A stretch of DNA of 64,000 bases from Acidimicrobiaceae bacterium (GTDB lineage Bacteria > Actinomycetota > Acidimicrobiia > Acidimicrobiales > Ilumatobacteraceae): assembly GCA_020637235.1 (NCBI GenBank), contig JACJWG010000005.1, forward strand, positions 124,001 through 188,000, read 5' to 3'. Below, piece after piece: positions 48,970 to 57,265 of the stretch (positions within the stretch are counted from its first letter, which is position 1; each line of letters begins with the position of its first letter). Under the pieces are notes generated by a model. The model worked only from the letters and a program-made list of their open reading frames with translations, was not told the origin of the DNA and did not search any database. The position numbers were made by a program, and so were the translations under genes.

Positions 48970-50223
48970 GTGGCACTCATCGTCCAGAAGTACGGCGGCA
49001 CGTCCGTGGCCGATCCCGATCGCATCCGGGCCATCGCCGAGAACGTCGCCCTCACCAAGAGTCGCGGCAACGACGTCGTCGTCGTCGTCTCGGCGATGGG
49101 CAAGGCCACCGACAACCTGATCGCACTGGCCGATTCGGTGTCGAAGGTCCAGCCCGGACGCGAGATGGACATGCTGCTCACCACCGGCGAGCGGGTGACG
49201 GCGGCGCTCACCACGATGGCGTTGCACGCGCTCGGCGTCGACGCCGTCAGCTTCACCGGCAGCCAGGTGGGCATCATCACCGACAACGTGCACCGCAAGG
49301 CGAAGATCGTCGAGGTGAAGGGCGACCGCGTGCGCGAGGCACTGGCCGCCGGCAAGGTGGCCGTGGTCGCCGGCTTCCAGGGCGTCAGCCTCGACAAGGA
49401 GATCACCACCCTCGGGCGTGGCGCCAGCGACCTCACCGCGTCGGCGCTCGCGAAGGCACTCGACGCCGACGCGTGCGAGATCTACACCGACGTCACCGGC
49501 GTGTTCACGGCCGACCCTCGCATCGTTCCGCAGGCCCGCAAGCTGCACCGGATCAGCTTCGACGAGATGCTCGAGATGGCCGGTGCCGGCAGCAAGGTGC
49601 TCGCATTGCGCAGCGTCGAGTTCGCCCGCAACCACAACGTTCCGCTCCACGTCCGCTCGAGCTTCACCTGGGAGCAGGGCACGTGGGTCACCGACGAGCA
49701 GGAGTCCAACATGGAAGAGCCGATCATCTCGGGCGTCGTCACCGATCTGTCGGAGAGCAAGGTCACCGTCGTCGCCGTACCCGACCGACCCGGCATCTCC
49801 GCGCTGCTGTTCGAGCCGCTCGCCGCCGCCAACGTCAATGTCGACATGATCGTGCAGAACACCAGCCACGACGGCACCACCGACATCAGCTTCACGATGC
49901 CGAAGGCCGACATGGCGACCGCCGAGTCGATCGTGCGACGCGTGGCCGACGAGATCGGCGCGCGTGACGTCGAGCACGACAACGCCATCGCGAAGATCAG
50001 CCTGGTCGGCGCCGGCATGAAGTCGAGCCCGGGCATCGCGGCGAAGATGTTCCGCACCCTGGCCGATCTCGATGTCAACATCGCGATGATCTCGACGTCG
50101 ACGATCCGCATCAGCGTGGTCACCTCGTCGGCCGATCTGGAAAAGGCGGCTCGCGGGCTCCACACGGCGTTCGGCCTCGACTCCGGCGAGGCGTACGCGG
50201 CCCCGCTTCCCGAGCGCAAGTAG
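48970..50223 (+). CDS. lysC: Aspartate kinase
   Basis: A 417-aa aspartokinase. Catalytic block VQKYGGTSVADPDRI at the start, TTGERVTAALTT and GRGASDLTASALAKAL; two C-terminal ACT domains (about 265-335 and 345-410; VPDRPGISALLFEPLAAANVNVDMI) for Lys/Thr feedback. It phosphorylates aspartate, step one of the Lys/Met/Thr/DAP pathway. Two genes upstream of asd (step two). An internal start for a beta subunit is seen at 49711. Confidence 0.96.
   Translation: MALIVQKYGGTSVADPDRIRAIAENVALTKSRGNDVVVVVSAMGKATDNLIALADSVSKVQPGREMDMLLTTGERVTAALTTMALHALGVDAVSFTGSQVGIITDNVHRKAKIVEVKGDRVREALAAGKVAVVAGFQGVSLDKEITTLGRGASDLTASALAKALDADACEIYTDVTGVFTADPRIVPQARKLHRISFDEMLEMAGAGSKVLALRSVEFARNHNVPLHVRSSFTWEQGTWVTDEQESNMEEPIISGVVTDLSESKVTVVAVPDRPGISALLFEPLAAANVNVDMIVQNTSHDGTTDISFTMPKADMATAESIVRRVADEIGARDVEHDNAIAKISLVGAGMKSSPGIAAKMFRTLADLDVNIAMISTSTIRISVVTSSADLEKAARGLHTAFGLDSGEAYAAPLPERK
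49711..50223 (+). CDS. Internal lysC start: aspartokinase beta (ACT) subunit
   Basis: In-frame ATG 49711 (MEEPIISGVV) has AGGAGT 6 nt upstream. It would yield a 170-aa product made only of the two ACT domains. Corynebacterium and Bacillus lysC genes make such an overlapping beta subunit from an equivalent place, giving an alpha2beta2 enzyme. Inferred from the ribosome site and position. Confidence 0.65.
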   Translation: MEEPIISGVVTDLSESKVTVVAVPDRPGISALLFEPLAAANVNVDMIVQNTSHDGTTDISFTMPKADMATAESIVRRVADEIGARDVEHDNAIAKISLVGAGMKSSPGIAAKMFRTLADLDVNIAMISTSTIRISVVTSSADLEKAARGLHTAFGLDSGEAYAAPLPERK

Positions 50224-50246
50224 GGCGTGCCACACTGATCGGCACC

Positions 50247-51071
50247 ATGAGCCGCCGCAAGCAGCACGTTCCCTGGACCGCGGCCGGCACTGCCTCCGAG
50301 CAGCAGCACTCGGCCGACGACGTCGTCCGCGCGACGGGCTGGGTGTTCAACAACCGCACCGGGCCGACGCTCGACCTGGCGGCGTTCGTCGAGACCGGCG
50401 ACCACGAGACGCTCGCGTACCTCCAGGCGTTCGGTCTCGACGATGGCATCGACCGACAGACGCTGGTCGAGATCGGCTCGGGCATCGGCCGGATGACGGC
50501 GAGTTTCAGTCGGATGTTCGCCCGGGTGGTGGCGTGCGATCTCGACGGCGCGTTCCTCGAGCGGTGCCGGGAGACGGTGGCACAGTTCGGACGACCCGAG
50601 CGGCTGCAGACCTGCCACGTCGACGACGGCCGCACCCTGTTGGTGGCGGATGGCTCGGCCGATCTCGTGTTCAGTTACATCACGTTGCAGCACTGCCATC
50701 CCGACGACGCCCTGGCGCTCACCCGGGAGGCCGTCCGGATCACCCGTCCTGGCGGACGGGTGGCGCTCAACTACCGCACCTGGACCGGTGGCGATGCCCT
50801 GCTGTGGCCGATCGGCAAGGCCGTGCGTGCGTCGTTCCGGTTGCCCGGTATCGGTGCGGCGCTCGCTCGCTGGCGAGTGACGGCCCGTCTCGGATGGCAG
50901 GCCAACCGCCTCGCACCGAAGCAGGTGCTCGCCGCGGTGGGCGACCGGCTCACCGACGTGCGGCTCGTTCGATCGCCGCGACGGCCCGCCTTCGGCGCCG
51001 CGGACGCCACCGAGGGCACGTTCGAAGGCGTGCACCCCAGCCACTGGTGGCTCATCGGCACCGTGCGCTGA
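50247..51071 (+). CDS. Class I SAM-dependent methyltransferase
   Basis: A 274-aa protein. The SAM site LVEIGSGIGRMTASFSRMF is near residue 75, then VVACDLDGAFLERCR (Asp for the ribose) and DLVFSYITLQHCHPDDAL (motif IV/post-I). The substrate is unknown. Its place between lysC and asd is unusual, but no link to the aspartate pathway is evident. Confidence 0.85.
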   Translation: MSRRKQHVPWTAAGTASEQQHSADDVVRATGWVFNNRTGPTLDLAAFVETGDHETLAYLQAFGLDDGIDRQTLVEIGSGIGRMTASFSRMFARVVACDLDGAFLERCRETVAQFGRPERLQTCHVDDGRTLLVADGSADLVFSYITLQHCHPDDALALTREAVRITRPGGRVALNYRTWTGGDALLWPIGKAVRASFRLPGIGAALARWRVTARLGWQANRLAPKQVLAAVGDRLTDVRLVRSPRRPAFGAADATEGTFEGVHPSHWWLIGTVR

Positions 51072-51139
51072 GCGGCCGTCATCCGGTGGCCGGGTCGTCC
51101 TGGAGCGGTATTTCCGGCCTGGTCACGACCCCTGTTCGG

Positions 51140-51145
51140 TAGCGT
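51140..51145 (+). promoter_or_regulatory. -10 element of asd
   Basis: TAGCGT, 7 nt before ATG 51153. Confidence 0.5.
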
Positions 51146-51152
51146 CTCCGGC

Positions 51153-52172
51153 ATGAAGATCGGTGTCGTCGGTGCAACAGGTCAGGTCGGTGCAGTGATG
51201 CGCCAGATCCTCGTCGAGCGGGGCTTCCCCGTCGACGAGATCCGTTTCTTCGCCTCGGCGCGCTCGGCCGGCAGCACGCTGCCCTGGCAGGGTGGCGAGG
51301 TCGTGGTGGAGGACGCGGCAACCGCGGATCCGACCGGCCTCGACATCGCGCTGTTCTCCGCGGGTGCCACCAGCTCGCGAGAGCTGGCGCCGCGTTTCGC
51401 CGGGGCAGGGGTCACCGTGATCGACAACTCGTCGGCATGGCGGATGGATCCCGACGTGCCGCTGATCGTGAGCGAGGTGAACGGCAGCGAGATCGCCAAC
51501 GCTCGCAAGGGCATCATCGCGAATCCCAACTGCACCACCATGGCGGCCATGCCCGTGCTGAAGCCGTTGCACGACGAGGCGGGCCTCGTACGCGTGGTGG
51601 CCAGCACGTACCAGGCGGTCAGCGGCGGCGGTCTGGCCGGCGTCGACGAACTCGACAAGCAGGCGCGCGAGGTGGTCGATCGGGCCCGCGAGCTCACTCA
51701 CGACGGCGCCGCCGTCACGTTCCCGGCCCCGACGAAGTTCGCCAAGCCGATCGCGTTCAACGTGCTGCCGTACGCCGGCAAGTACGTCGACGACGGTTCG
51801 CTCGAGACCGACGAGGAGCAGAAGCTCCGGTTCGAGAGTCGCAAGATCCTCGGTCTCCCCGATCTGCGCGTCAGCGGCACGTGCGTGCGTGTGCCGGTGT
51901 TCACCGGTCACTCGCTCAGCATCAACGCCGAGTTCGAGCGACCGATCAGCGTCGAGCGTGCGACCCAGGTGCTCGGCGCGGCGCCGGGTGTGGTGCTGAG
52001 CGACGTCCCGACGCCACTCGAGGCCGCCGGCGCCGATCCCAGCTACGTCGGCCGCATCCGCCAGGACACCTCGGTCGATGGCGGCACGGGGTTGGTGCTG
52101 TTCATCAGCAACGACAACCTCCGCAAGGGTGCGGCCCTCAACGCGGTCCAGATCGCCGAACTGTTCGTCTGA
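51153..52172 (+). CDS. asd: Aspartate-semialdehyde dehydrogenase
   Basis: A 339-aa enzyme: NADP motif GVVGATGQVGAVMRQIL at the start, catalytic Cys in IANPNCTTMAAMPVL near residue 128, AGATSSRELA earlier and GTCVRVPVFTGHS later. It reduces aspartyl phosphate to the semialdehyde. Separate leaderless promoter from lysC and the methyltransferase. Confidence 0.96.
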   Translation: MKIGVVGATGQVGAVMRQILVERGFPVDEIRFFASARSAGSTLPWQGGEVVVEDAATADPTGLDIALFSAGATSSRELAPRFAGAGVTVIDNSSAWRMDPDVPLIVSEVNGSEIANARKGIIANPNCTTMAAMPVLKPLHDEAGLVRVVASTYQAVSGGGLAGVDELDKQAREVVDRARELTHDGAAVTFPAPTKFAKPIAFNVLPYAGKYVDDGSLETDEEQKLRFESRKILGLPDLRVSGTCVRVPVFTGHSLSINAEFERPISVERATQVLGAAPGVVLSDVPTPLEAAGADPSYVGRIRQDTSVDGGTGLVLFISNDNLRKGAALNAVQIAELFV

Positions 52173-52229
52173 CGCGGGTCGCGCCTCGGCGTGTCGGCGA
52201 GACGCGTGAGCACCCCACGAACGAAGCGC

Positions 52230-52263
52230 GGGGTCCGGGCGATTGGGAGAGGGCCCGGACCCC
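52230..52263 (+). terminator. Terminator-like hairpin after asd
   Basis: 11-bp stem GGGGTCCGGGC/GCCCGGACCCC (52230-52240 with 52253-52263), 12-nt loop, 58 nt after the asd stop. No T-run. The rest of the gap 52173-52431 holds no supportable gene. Confidence 0.45.
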
Positions 52264-52431
52264 ACGCCTCTGGCCGATGCCTTCGGGCGGAAAGCATCGA
52301 CGCAGGGATTCTGACGCACGCCGGGGGAAAAGTGTCGCGTCCTCTCCTGAAATTTCTTCAGAACGGCCGTCGTCCCTGCTCAGCGCCGCTCTCGATTCGA
52401 GCGATGGCTCGAAATGAGCCGGGCGTACCGG

Positions 52432-53142
52432 TCAGGACGTGCGCTCGATGGTGATCGGCCCGGCGTGCAGCACGCTGTTGCGCACCGCCACCGAACCCTG
52501 CGCCGTGTCGAGCACCACGACGGTCGGCTGCAGCGCGCTGATCCTGCCGCGGAGCTCGCCGACGGCCACCGAGTCGCCGACGGCGACGTAGCGAGCGATC
52601 GCTCGACCGGCGGCGATCTCGCCGGACACCTCGCGGCCACCCGTGCCGATCAGCAGCGCGAGTGCGAGCGCGCCGCCGAACGCGATGGCGGCCACCAGGA
52701 TGTTGAGGATCGTCGTGTCGATCCCGAGCTGGCCGGCCGCCACCAGGGCGACGAGTGCGATGATCGTCACCTCCACCGTGCGCAACGCACCCTTCGACTG
52801 GCGTCCGGTGGCGCGCAGCATCGCCCGACCGACCGCGGTGACCACCACGCCGGCGACGATCCGCCCGGTGATGACGAGCAGCCCGGCCACCACGGCTCGA
52901 GGCACGAACTTCGCGATGTCGCCGGGCAGCGGCTTCAAGCTGTCGGGGCTCGCCACGCCGAGGGCGCCGACGAGGCCGACGGCGATGCACAGCCCGAACA
53001 CGAAGCTGCCCGCACTCCTGGCGGATTCGCGGACGGCTTCCTGCGGCCGCGCCGACAACCACCGCCGCGTCAGGGGCGCCAGGATCGACCCGAGGATCAG
53101 GCCTCCCACGGCGAGTCCGAGCCCGATCACTACCTCTTTCAT
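52432..53142 (-). CDS. MscS-like mechanosensitive channel family protein
   Basis: A 236-aa membrane protein. Helices at about 5-25, 45-70, 80-105, 125-145 and 150-175 are followed by an MscS beta domain (IARYVAVGDSVAVGELRGRISALQPTVVVL). It is smaller than MscS-I channels, with a short C-terminal part, so it may be a truncated or regulatory member. It overlaps the upstream anti-sigma-like gene by ATGA and is cotranscribed with an ECF sigma factor, which suggests a role in envelope or osmotic stress (inference). Confidence 0.78.
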   Translation of the reverse strand: MKEVVIGLGLAVGGLILGSILAPLTRRWLSARPQEAVRESARSAGSFVFGLCIAVGLVGALGVASPDSLKPLPGDIAKFVPRAVVAGLLVITGRIVAGVVVTAVGRAMLRATGRQSKGALRTVEVTIIALVALVAAGQLGIDTTILNILVAAIAFGGALALALLIGTGGREVSGEIAAGRAIARYVAVGDSVAVGELRGRISALQPTVVVLDTAQGSVAVRNSVLHAGPITIERTS

Positions 53143-53465
53143 CCGTCCGTCTCCGTTGCGTCGGTTGCGTCGTCGGTGTTCCCGAACACCACCTTGAGGG
53201 TGCGGAAGCCGAGCGTGAACATGTCGGCGAACACCGAGCCGGCCTCCTTCAACTGTGGGTCGAGCTGCATGCGTGAGATCACACGCTCGGCGATGTCGTC
53301 GGGCGCGGACACCGTGTGCTCCATCGCCGCGACCTGTGCGTCGTCGAGGGCGGTCAGGCGCTCGAGACGCTCGATGTCCTCGGGGTGCTGGTCGAGGTGG
53401 CGCTCGAGTTTCTCCGGCTTCGCGGCCAGCCAGTGGAGCAGGGTGGCATCGCTGTGCACCGTCAT
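53139..53465 (-). CDS. Small anti-sigma-like protein without zinc-finger cysteines
   Basis: A 108-aa helical protein with 4-nt overlaps on both sides (sigma factor stop, MscS start). The segment LERHLDQHPEDIERLERLTAL followed by APDDIAERVISRM copies the layout of the zinc-binding anti-sigma domain, but the CxxC is replaced by HPED. A C-terminal amphipathic helix (SVFADMFTLGFRTLKVVF) could touch the membrane. The anti-sigma role rests on position and pattern only. Confidence 0.55.
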   Translation of the reverse strand: MTVHSDATLLHWLAAKPEKLERHLDQHPEDIERLERLTALDDAQVAAMEHTVSAPDDIAERVISRMQLDPQLKEAGSVFADMFTLGFRTLKVVFGNTDDATDATETDG

Positions 53466-54139
53466 GCCACACCCCCTTCACCGGCACCGCGAGCGAAGGC
53501 TTCGCGTGCCGACGACGTGCGTACCAGCTGTTGCCGAGCTCGGAACAACCTGGTGCGCACCGTGGCGACGGGCAGGTCGAGCACGTCGGCGATCTGCTCG
53601 TACGCCATCCGGTCCACCTCGCGCAGCACCACGATCGCCCGGGACACGGGGTCGAGCTGACGCAGCGCCTGCCAGATCTCGTCGCGGTCGGCCTGCAACA
53701 GCGCCGACTCCTCGACCGAGGTGTGGACCGGCCGTTCCGGCAGGTCGTCCGGGGCGGTGACGTCGTCGCGGCGCTTGCGCAGCGCCGAGATCGCGGTGTT
53801 GTGGGTGATGCGCAGCAACCAGGTGCGGATGCTCGCGTCGCCGCGGAAGGTGTCGAGTGCCTGCCAGGCCTTCACCACGGATTCCTGCACGACGTCCTCG
53901 GCCAGCGAGTGGTCGCGCACCACCGAGACGGCCACTCGGTACATGGCACCCGAGTGCTCCCGGATGATCTCGTCGATCGTCGGGGTCACCACCGTGTCGG
54001 AGGGCGCGACGGTGGCGTCCGCGGTCGCGGTGGTGGCGGCGCGGTGAGCGGTGCCACCGGCCGGGTGCGTGGCAGGCGATACGGGACGTGGTCGTCCGAC
54101 GCCGCTCGGCGTCGAATCGTCGCGGAGCTCGTGGTCCAT
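53462..54139 (-). CDS. ECF RNA polymerase sigma factor
   Basis: A 225-aa ECF sigma. Region 2 (about 70-130): MYRVAVSVVRDHSLAEDVVQESVVKAW then RTWLLRITHNTAIS; region 4 (about 160-205): LDPVSRAIVVLREVDRMAYEQIADVLDLPVATVRTRLFRARQQL. The first about 60 residues are a Pro/Ala/Thr-rich extension. ATG 54139 is taken; GTG 54148 overlaps the mazG stop (GTGA) and would add 3 residues. Followed by an anti-sigma-like gene and MscS. Confidence 0.92.
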   Translation of the reverse strand: MDHELRDDSTPSGVGRPRPVSPATHPAGGTAHRAATTATADATVAPSDTVVTPTIDEIIREHSGAMYRVAVSVVRDHSLAEDVVQESVVKAWQALDTFRGDASIRTWLLRITHNTAISALRKRRDDVTAPDDLPERPVHTSVEESALLQADRDEIWQALRQLDPVSRAIVVLREVDRMAYEQIADVLDLPVATVRTRLFRARQQLVRTSSAREAFARGAGEGGVA

Positions 54140-54144
54140 CGCGG

Positions 54145-54426
54145 TCACGGGCACCCACACGGCATCGCGTCGCACCGGGGGCATCCGTGCGCGTATCGCG
54201 AGATGGCGTCGCTCAGGTCGATGTCGAGCTGGTTCGCGAGCGATGCCACCCACGCGAGGACGTCGGCGAACTCGTGTCGCTGCTGCTCGACGGTGCCCTT
54301 GCGCACCGCCTGTGCGAGCTCGCCGAGTTCTTCGGCGAGCCAGGCGACCGTCGAGGGCACGCCGCGGGCTCGATCGCGGTCGCCGTACGTCCCTTCGATC
54401 ACCTCCTGCAGCGTCGCCAGATCCAC
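54145..54426 (-). CDS. MazG-type nucleotide pyrophosphohydrolase with Cys-rich tail
   Basis: A 93-aa single-domain MazG: EELGELAQAV and EFADVLAWV give the E-x2-E plus E-x2-D metal site for NTP hydrolysis. The tail HGCPRCDAMPCGCP has four cysteines that could bind a metal, which is not part of the MazG core. GTG 54426 is 8 nt after TACGCT on the minus strand. Upstream of, and overlapping the possible GTG start of, the ECF sigma gene. Confidence 0.82.
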   Translation of the reverse strand: MDLATLQEVIEGTYGDRDRARGVPSTVAWLAEELGELAQAVRKGTVEQQRHEFADVLAWVASLANQLDIDLSDAISRYAHGCPRCDAMPCGCP

Positions 54427-54492
54427 GGCCGCGCAGCGTACCCGTTCCGGGCGCGGCTCCCAGCGGGTACCGTGCCGCGGCGTGGAGGCTTC

Positions 54493-55437
54493 GTGGAGCA
54501 CGTGAGTCGGCACCACCCCGTGCTCGGCACCTCGCTCGAGGTGCGCGTCACGCCTCCCGGTGATCCGGATGATGCCGATGCCCCCGTGCGGGCACGGTCG
54601 ATCGAGGACGCCGTGCTCGCCGAGTTCGACCGGCTCGAGGAGTGCTGCAGCGCCTACCGGCCCGACAGTGCGTTCGCCCGGTGGCGCAGCGGACTCATCG
54701 ACGATCCCGGACCGGAGCTCGTGGACCTGCTCGGTCTGGCGGCCGACTGGCTGGTGCGCAGCGCCGGTGCGTTCCACCCCGCCACGGGCGCCGCCACCGC
54801 ACGCTGGCGTCGCGCCGGCGTGGAGGGGATCGAGCCGTCCGACGACGAGCTGGCCGTGCTCGCGGCGCCGAGCGTGCCGTACCTGGTGACGGGCGGGGCG
54901 ATCCGGCGTACCGGGGACACGTCGGTCGTCGACCTGCACGCGATCGCCAAGGGCTGGATCGTCGATCGCGCGGTCGAGGTGGGTCGTCGCGCGGGTGCCA
55001 GCCGGCTGGTGGTGAACGCCGGTGGCGATCTCGTCCACGCCGGTGAGGGAGCGGTGGTGGTGGACGTCGAGGACCCGCTGCGAGCGCACGACAACGCGCC
55101 GCCTCTCGATCGGGTGCGGCTCTGCGCTGCGGCACTGGCGACGAGCGGGCGGTCGCGACGTGGTGTGCGTGTCGGGACCCGTTGGTTCGGGCACGTGATC
55201 GACCCGCGGAGCGCACGTCCGATCGAGCACGTCGCATCGGCGAGCGTGATCGCGCCGGACGCGGCGACCGCGGATGCCATCGCGACGGTGGTGGGCGTGC
55301 TCGACCCCGACGAGTCGATGGCGTGGGTGCGCGGTCTCGAGGCCGCCGAGCACGTGGCGTGCTGTCTGGTGCTCGCCGACGGGACGGTCGTCGCCGACGA
55401 CCGGTGGCTCGCGGCGAGGGTCAGCCGCGACCGATGA
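54493..55437 (+). CDS. apbE: FAD:protein FMN transferase (ApbE family)
   Basis: A 314-aa protein. Blocks: HPVLGTSLEVRV (start), GAFHPATGA, DLHAIAKGWIVDRAVEVGRRAGASRLVVNAGGDL and GHVIDPRSARPI. ApbE transfers FMN to a Thr/Ser of partner proteins. GTG 54493 was chosen for GGAGG upstream; it carries no clear signal peptide. Its 3' end overlaps the PepSY gene by 17 nt. The opposite-strand neighbours PepSY-TM and DUF2271 are the known genomic partners of ApbE. Confidence 0.9.
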   Translation: MEHVSRHHPVLGTSLEVRVTPPGDPDDADAPVRARSIEDAVLAEFDRLEECCSAYRPDSAFARWRSGLIDDPGPELVDLLGLAADWLVRSAGAFHPATGAATARWRRAGVEGIEPSDDELAVLAAPSVPYLVTGGAIRRTGDTSVVDLHAIAKGWIVDRAVEVGRRAGASRLVVNAGGDLVHAGEGAVVVDVEDPLRAHDNAPPLDRVRLCAAALATSGRSRRGVRVGTRWFGHVIDPRSARPIEHVASASVIAPDAATADAIATVVGVLDPDESMAWVRGLEAAEHVACCLVLADGTVVADDRWLAARVSRDR

Positions 55438-56098
55438 CGAGCAGCACCACGCCCACCACGGCGAACGCGCCGGCCAGCGTGAGCGCGCTGCGGCGCCGCT
55501 TCCGGTACACCAGTTGCACGACGAGCCCGCTGACGGCGACGACGACGAGGAACACGGCGGCGACGTCGATCACCCACCGCCAGGTGGCCGTCGTGTCGCG
55601 GCCCTTGTGCAGATCGTTCATCACGCCGACGAAGCCCTGCTGCTCGACCACGAGTGACAGCTCGCCGGTCGCCGTGTCGAACCGGAGATCGGCGGCGTAC
55701 CCCGCCGCCTTGTAGGCGATCGTGCCCGTCGTGCCGGTGAGTCCGTGGTCGGCGACCGATCCGCCCACGCCGTAGGTGGCCCGCACGTACTCCGACACCG
55801 ACAGGAAATCGACGGTCTCGTCGCCGGCCGGGAGCAGGCCGGCGGGCAGCGAGCCGGTCACCGTCGTGGTGTCGACGTCGTCCCCGAAGGTCCAGTCGGG
55901 GTGATTGAGCGTGAGCCCGGTGATCCCGAAGAAGAGCACGAGCAGCAGGCTGATCATGCTGGTGTACACGTGCAGCCACCGCATCCACCGCTGTGTCCGC
56001 ACGCTCGTCCGACGGGAGGACGCGACGGGGGCCGACGGCTCCGATGGCGCGAGCGGGGACATGTCGGTCTCCGACGAGCCGGCGTCGATCGTGCTCAC
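55421..56098 (-). CDS. PepSY-associated transmembrane protein
   Basis: A 225-aa protein with a cytoplasmic N-terminus, one helix at about 40-65 (RWLHVYTSMISLLLVLFFGITGLTLNHP), an extracytoplasmic PepSY-like region (FDTATGELSLVVEQQGFVGVMNDLHKG) and two C-terminal helices. His in RWLHVYT and LNHP are family features. Associated with ApbE and DUF2271, likely moving electrons to or from a covalently bound flavin. Confidence 0.85.
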   Translation of the reverse strand: MSTIDAGSSETDMSPLAPSEPSAPVASSRRTSVRTQRWMRWLHVYTSMISLLLVLFFGITGLTLNHPDWTFGDDVDTTTVTGSLPAGLLPAGDETVDFLSVSEYVRATYGVGGSVADHGLTGTTGTIAYKAAGYAADLRFDTATGELSLVVEQQGFVGVMNDLHKGRDTTATWRWVIDVAAVFLVVVAVSGLVVQLVYRKRRRSALTLAGAFAVVGVVLLVIGRG

Positions 56099-56101
56099 GG
56101 G

Positions 56102-56863
56102 TCAGACCGCGTACGTGACGCGCACGCCGGTCAGTTCGTTGTCGGCGCCGAGGTCGACGGTGGCGGCATCCGTACCGACCGTGACCGGCCCGATGACGAG
56201 GTCGTACGGCCCGTGCTCGCGTGCGGCCTCGACGCACACCACGTAGTCGCCGGCCGGCACCGCGACCCCGGCCGCATCCGTGAGATCCCACGACAGCGAG
56301 TACGTGCCGGCCACCTTCGTGGCGCTCGACACGGTGGCGAGCGATTCGTCCGACCCGTCGACCGACATCCAGCGGGTGAGCTCGCGCAGGTACTTCCGTT
56401 CACGTTCCTGGTACCACACGGCCAACGTGTCGACGAGTCCGCCGTCGGTGTCCTCGATCCACACCGCGACGTAGGGGTTGCGGATCCGGCCGTCGCCCGA
56501 GGGTGCGAACGTGAAGTCCACCGTCAGCGAGCCACCGCCGGGCACCTCGGCGCTCGCCGTCGCCGTGGTCGCCGCCGTGGCCGCAGGTTCGGCGGTGCCC
56601 GCTTCGGCACTCGTCGGTTCGGTGTTCGTCGGTTGGCTGCCGGTCGGTGCGACGGTCGGTGCCGTGCCGTTCGAGCTGTCGGCACCGCCGAGGGCGGCTT
56701 CGTCGGACGTGCCGCCGCATGCAGCGATCAGCGACGGGGCGACGGCCAGCGAACCGGACACGAGCAGTGCGCGTCGGATGGCGTCACGGCGCGTGAGTTC
56801 GACGAGGCGGGAACGAGGGGAGGACACGCGCGCCAACATACGAGCCGTGCGCCCGGCCTCCAT
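56102..56863 (-). CDS. DUF2271 lipoprotein
   Basis: About 253 aa: basic N-terminus, signal with lipobox (SLIAAC), a Thr/Ala linker of about 50 residues and a DUF2271 domain (LTVDFTFAPSGDGRIRNPYVAVWIEDTDGG, YVVCVEAAREHGPYDLV). DUF2271 proteins pair with PepSY-TM and ApbE. ATG 56863 taken; ATG 56839 (MLARVSS) is also good. The next gene PepSY-TM begins 3 nt later. Confidence 0.82.
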   Translation of the reverse strand: MEAGRTARMLARVSSPRSRLVELTRRDAIRRALLVSGSLAVAPSLIAACGGTSDEAALGGADSSNGTAPTVAPTGSQPTNTEPTSAEAGTAEPAATAATTATASAEVPGGGSLTVDFTFAPSGDGRIRNPYVAVWIEDTDGGLVDTLAVWYQERERKYLRELTRWMSVDGSDESLATVSSATKVAGTYSLSWDLTDAAGVAVPAGDYVVCVEAAREHGPYDLVIGPVTVGTDAATVDLGADNELTGVRVTYAV

Positions 56864-57102
56864 GTCGTCCAGATGTGAATCCGGTGAGAATTCCCATCGG
56901 TGGATCGAAGCCGGACACGTCGTGTCGTCGCAGCCTGCTGGGTGCCGGGGCGGCCGCCCCACCTGCGTCGGTGAGTTCGGATCGGCGCCCAGGAACGGGG
57001 GGCCGGATGTCGTGGGTGCCAGCGATCTCGGGTGACCGGGTGGTTGGTCGGAGCGTGGCACCCAGAACGTCCACGATGGCTCCCACCGATGCTCGAAAAC
57101 GA

Positions 57103-57154
57103 CACGAGCCCCTGGCCCGGCGGCTCTCGCAAGCCTGTGACCAGGGGCTTCGTG
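57103..57154 (-). terminator. Rho-independent terminator of tRNA-Pro
   Basis: CACGA and GCCCCTGG pair with CCAGGGGC and TCGTG (one bulged nt), 13 bp, and the minus-strand tail has GTTTTC (T-run at 57099-57096). The stem begins right at the encoded CCA. Confidence 0.75.
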
Positions 57155-57230
57155 GTCGGGGTGAGAGGATTTGAACCTCCGGCCTCCACGTCCCGAACGT
57201 GGCGCGCTAACCAAGCTGCGCTACACCCCG
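57153..57230 (-). tRNA. tRNA-Pro (CGG), CCA encoded
   Basis: Minus-strand cloverleaf: acceptor CGGGGTG/CACCCCG, D-arm GCGC/GCGC, anticodon stem CCACG/CGTGG with loop TTCGGGA (anticodon CGG), T-stem GGAGG/CCTCT with TTCAAAT, discriminator A then CCA. A -10 like TAACAT (57268-57263) lies 33 nt upstream. Confidence 0.95.
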
Positions 57231-57265
57231 TAGCTGTGCACCCCTGCGGGATGCGACGGCGCATG

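Noticed and set aside
51071..51152. Possible lysine riboswitch or leader before asd
   Set aside because: The -10 lies 7 nt before the start codon, leaving no leader for a riboswitch.
54642..54662. TGA codons as possible selenocysteine sites near the GAGTGC Cys codons in apbE
   Set aside because: The frame uses ordinary Cys codons and has no in-frame TGA; no hairpin of SECIS type follows.
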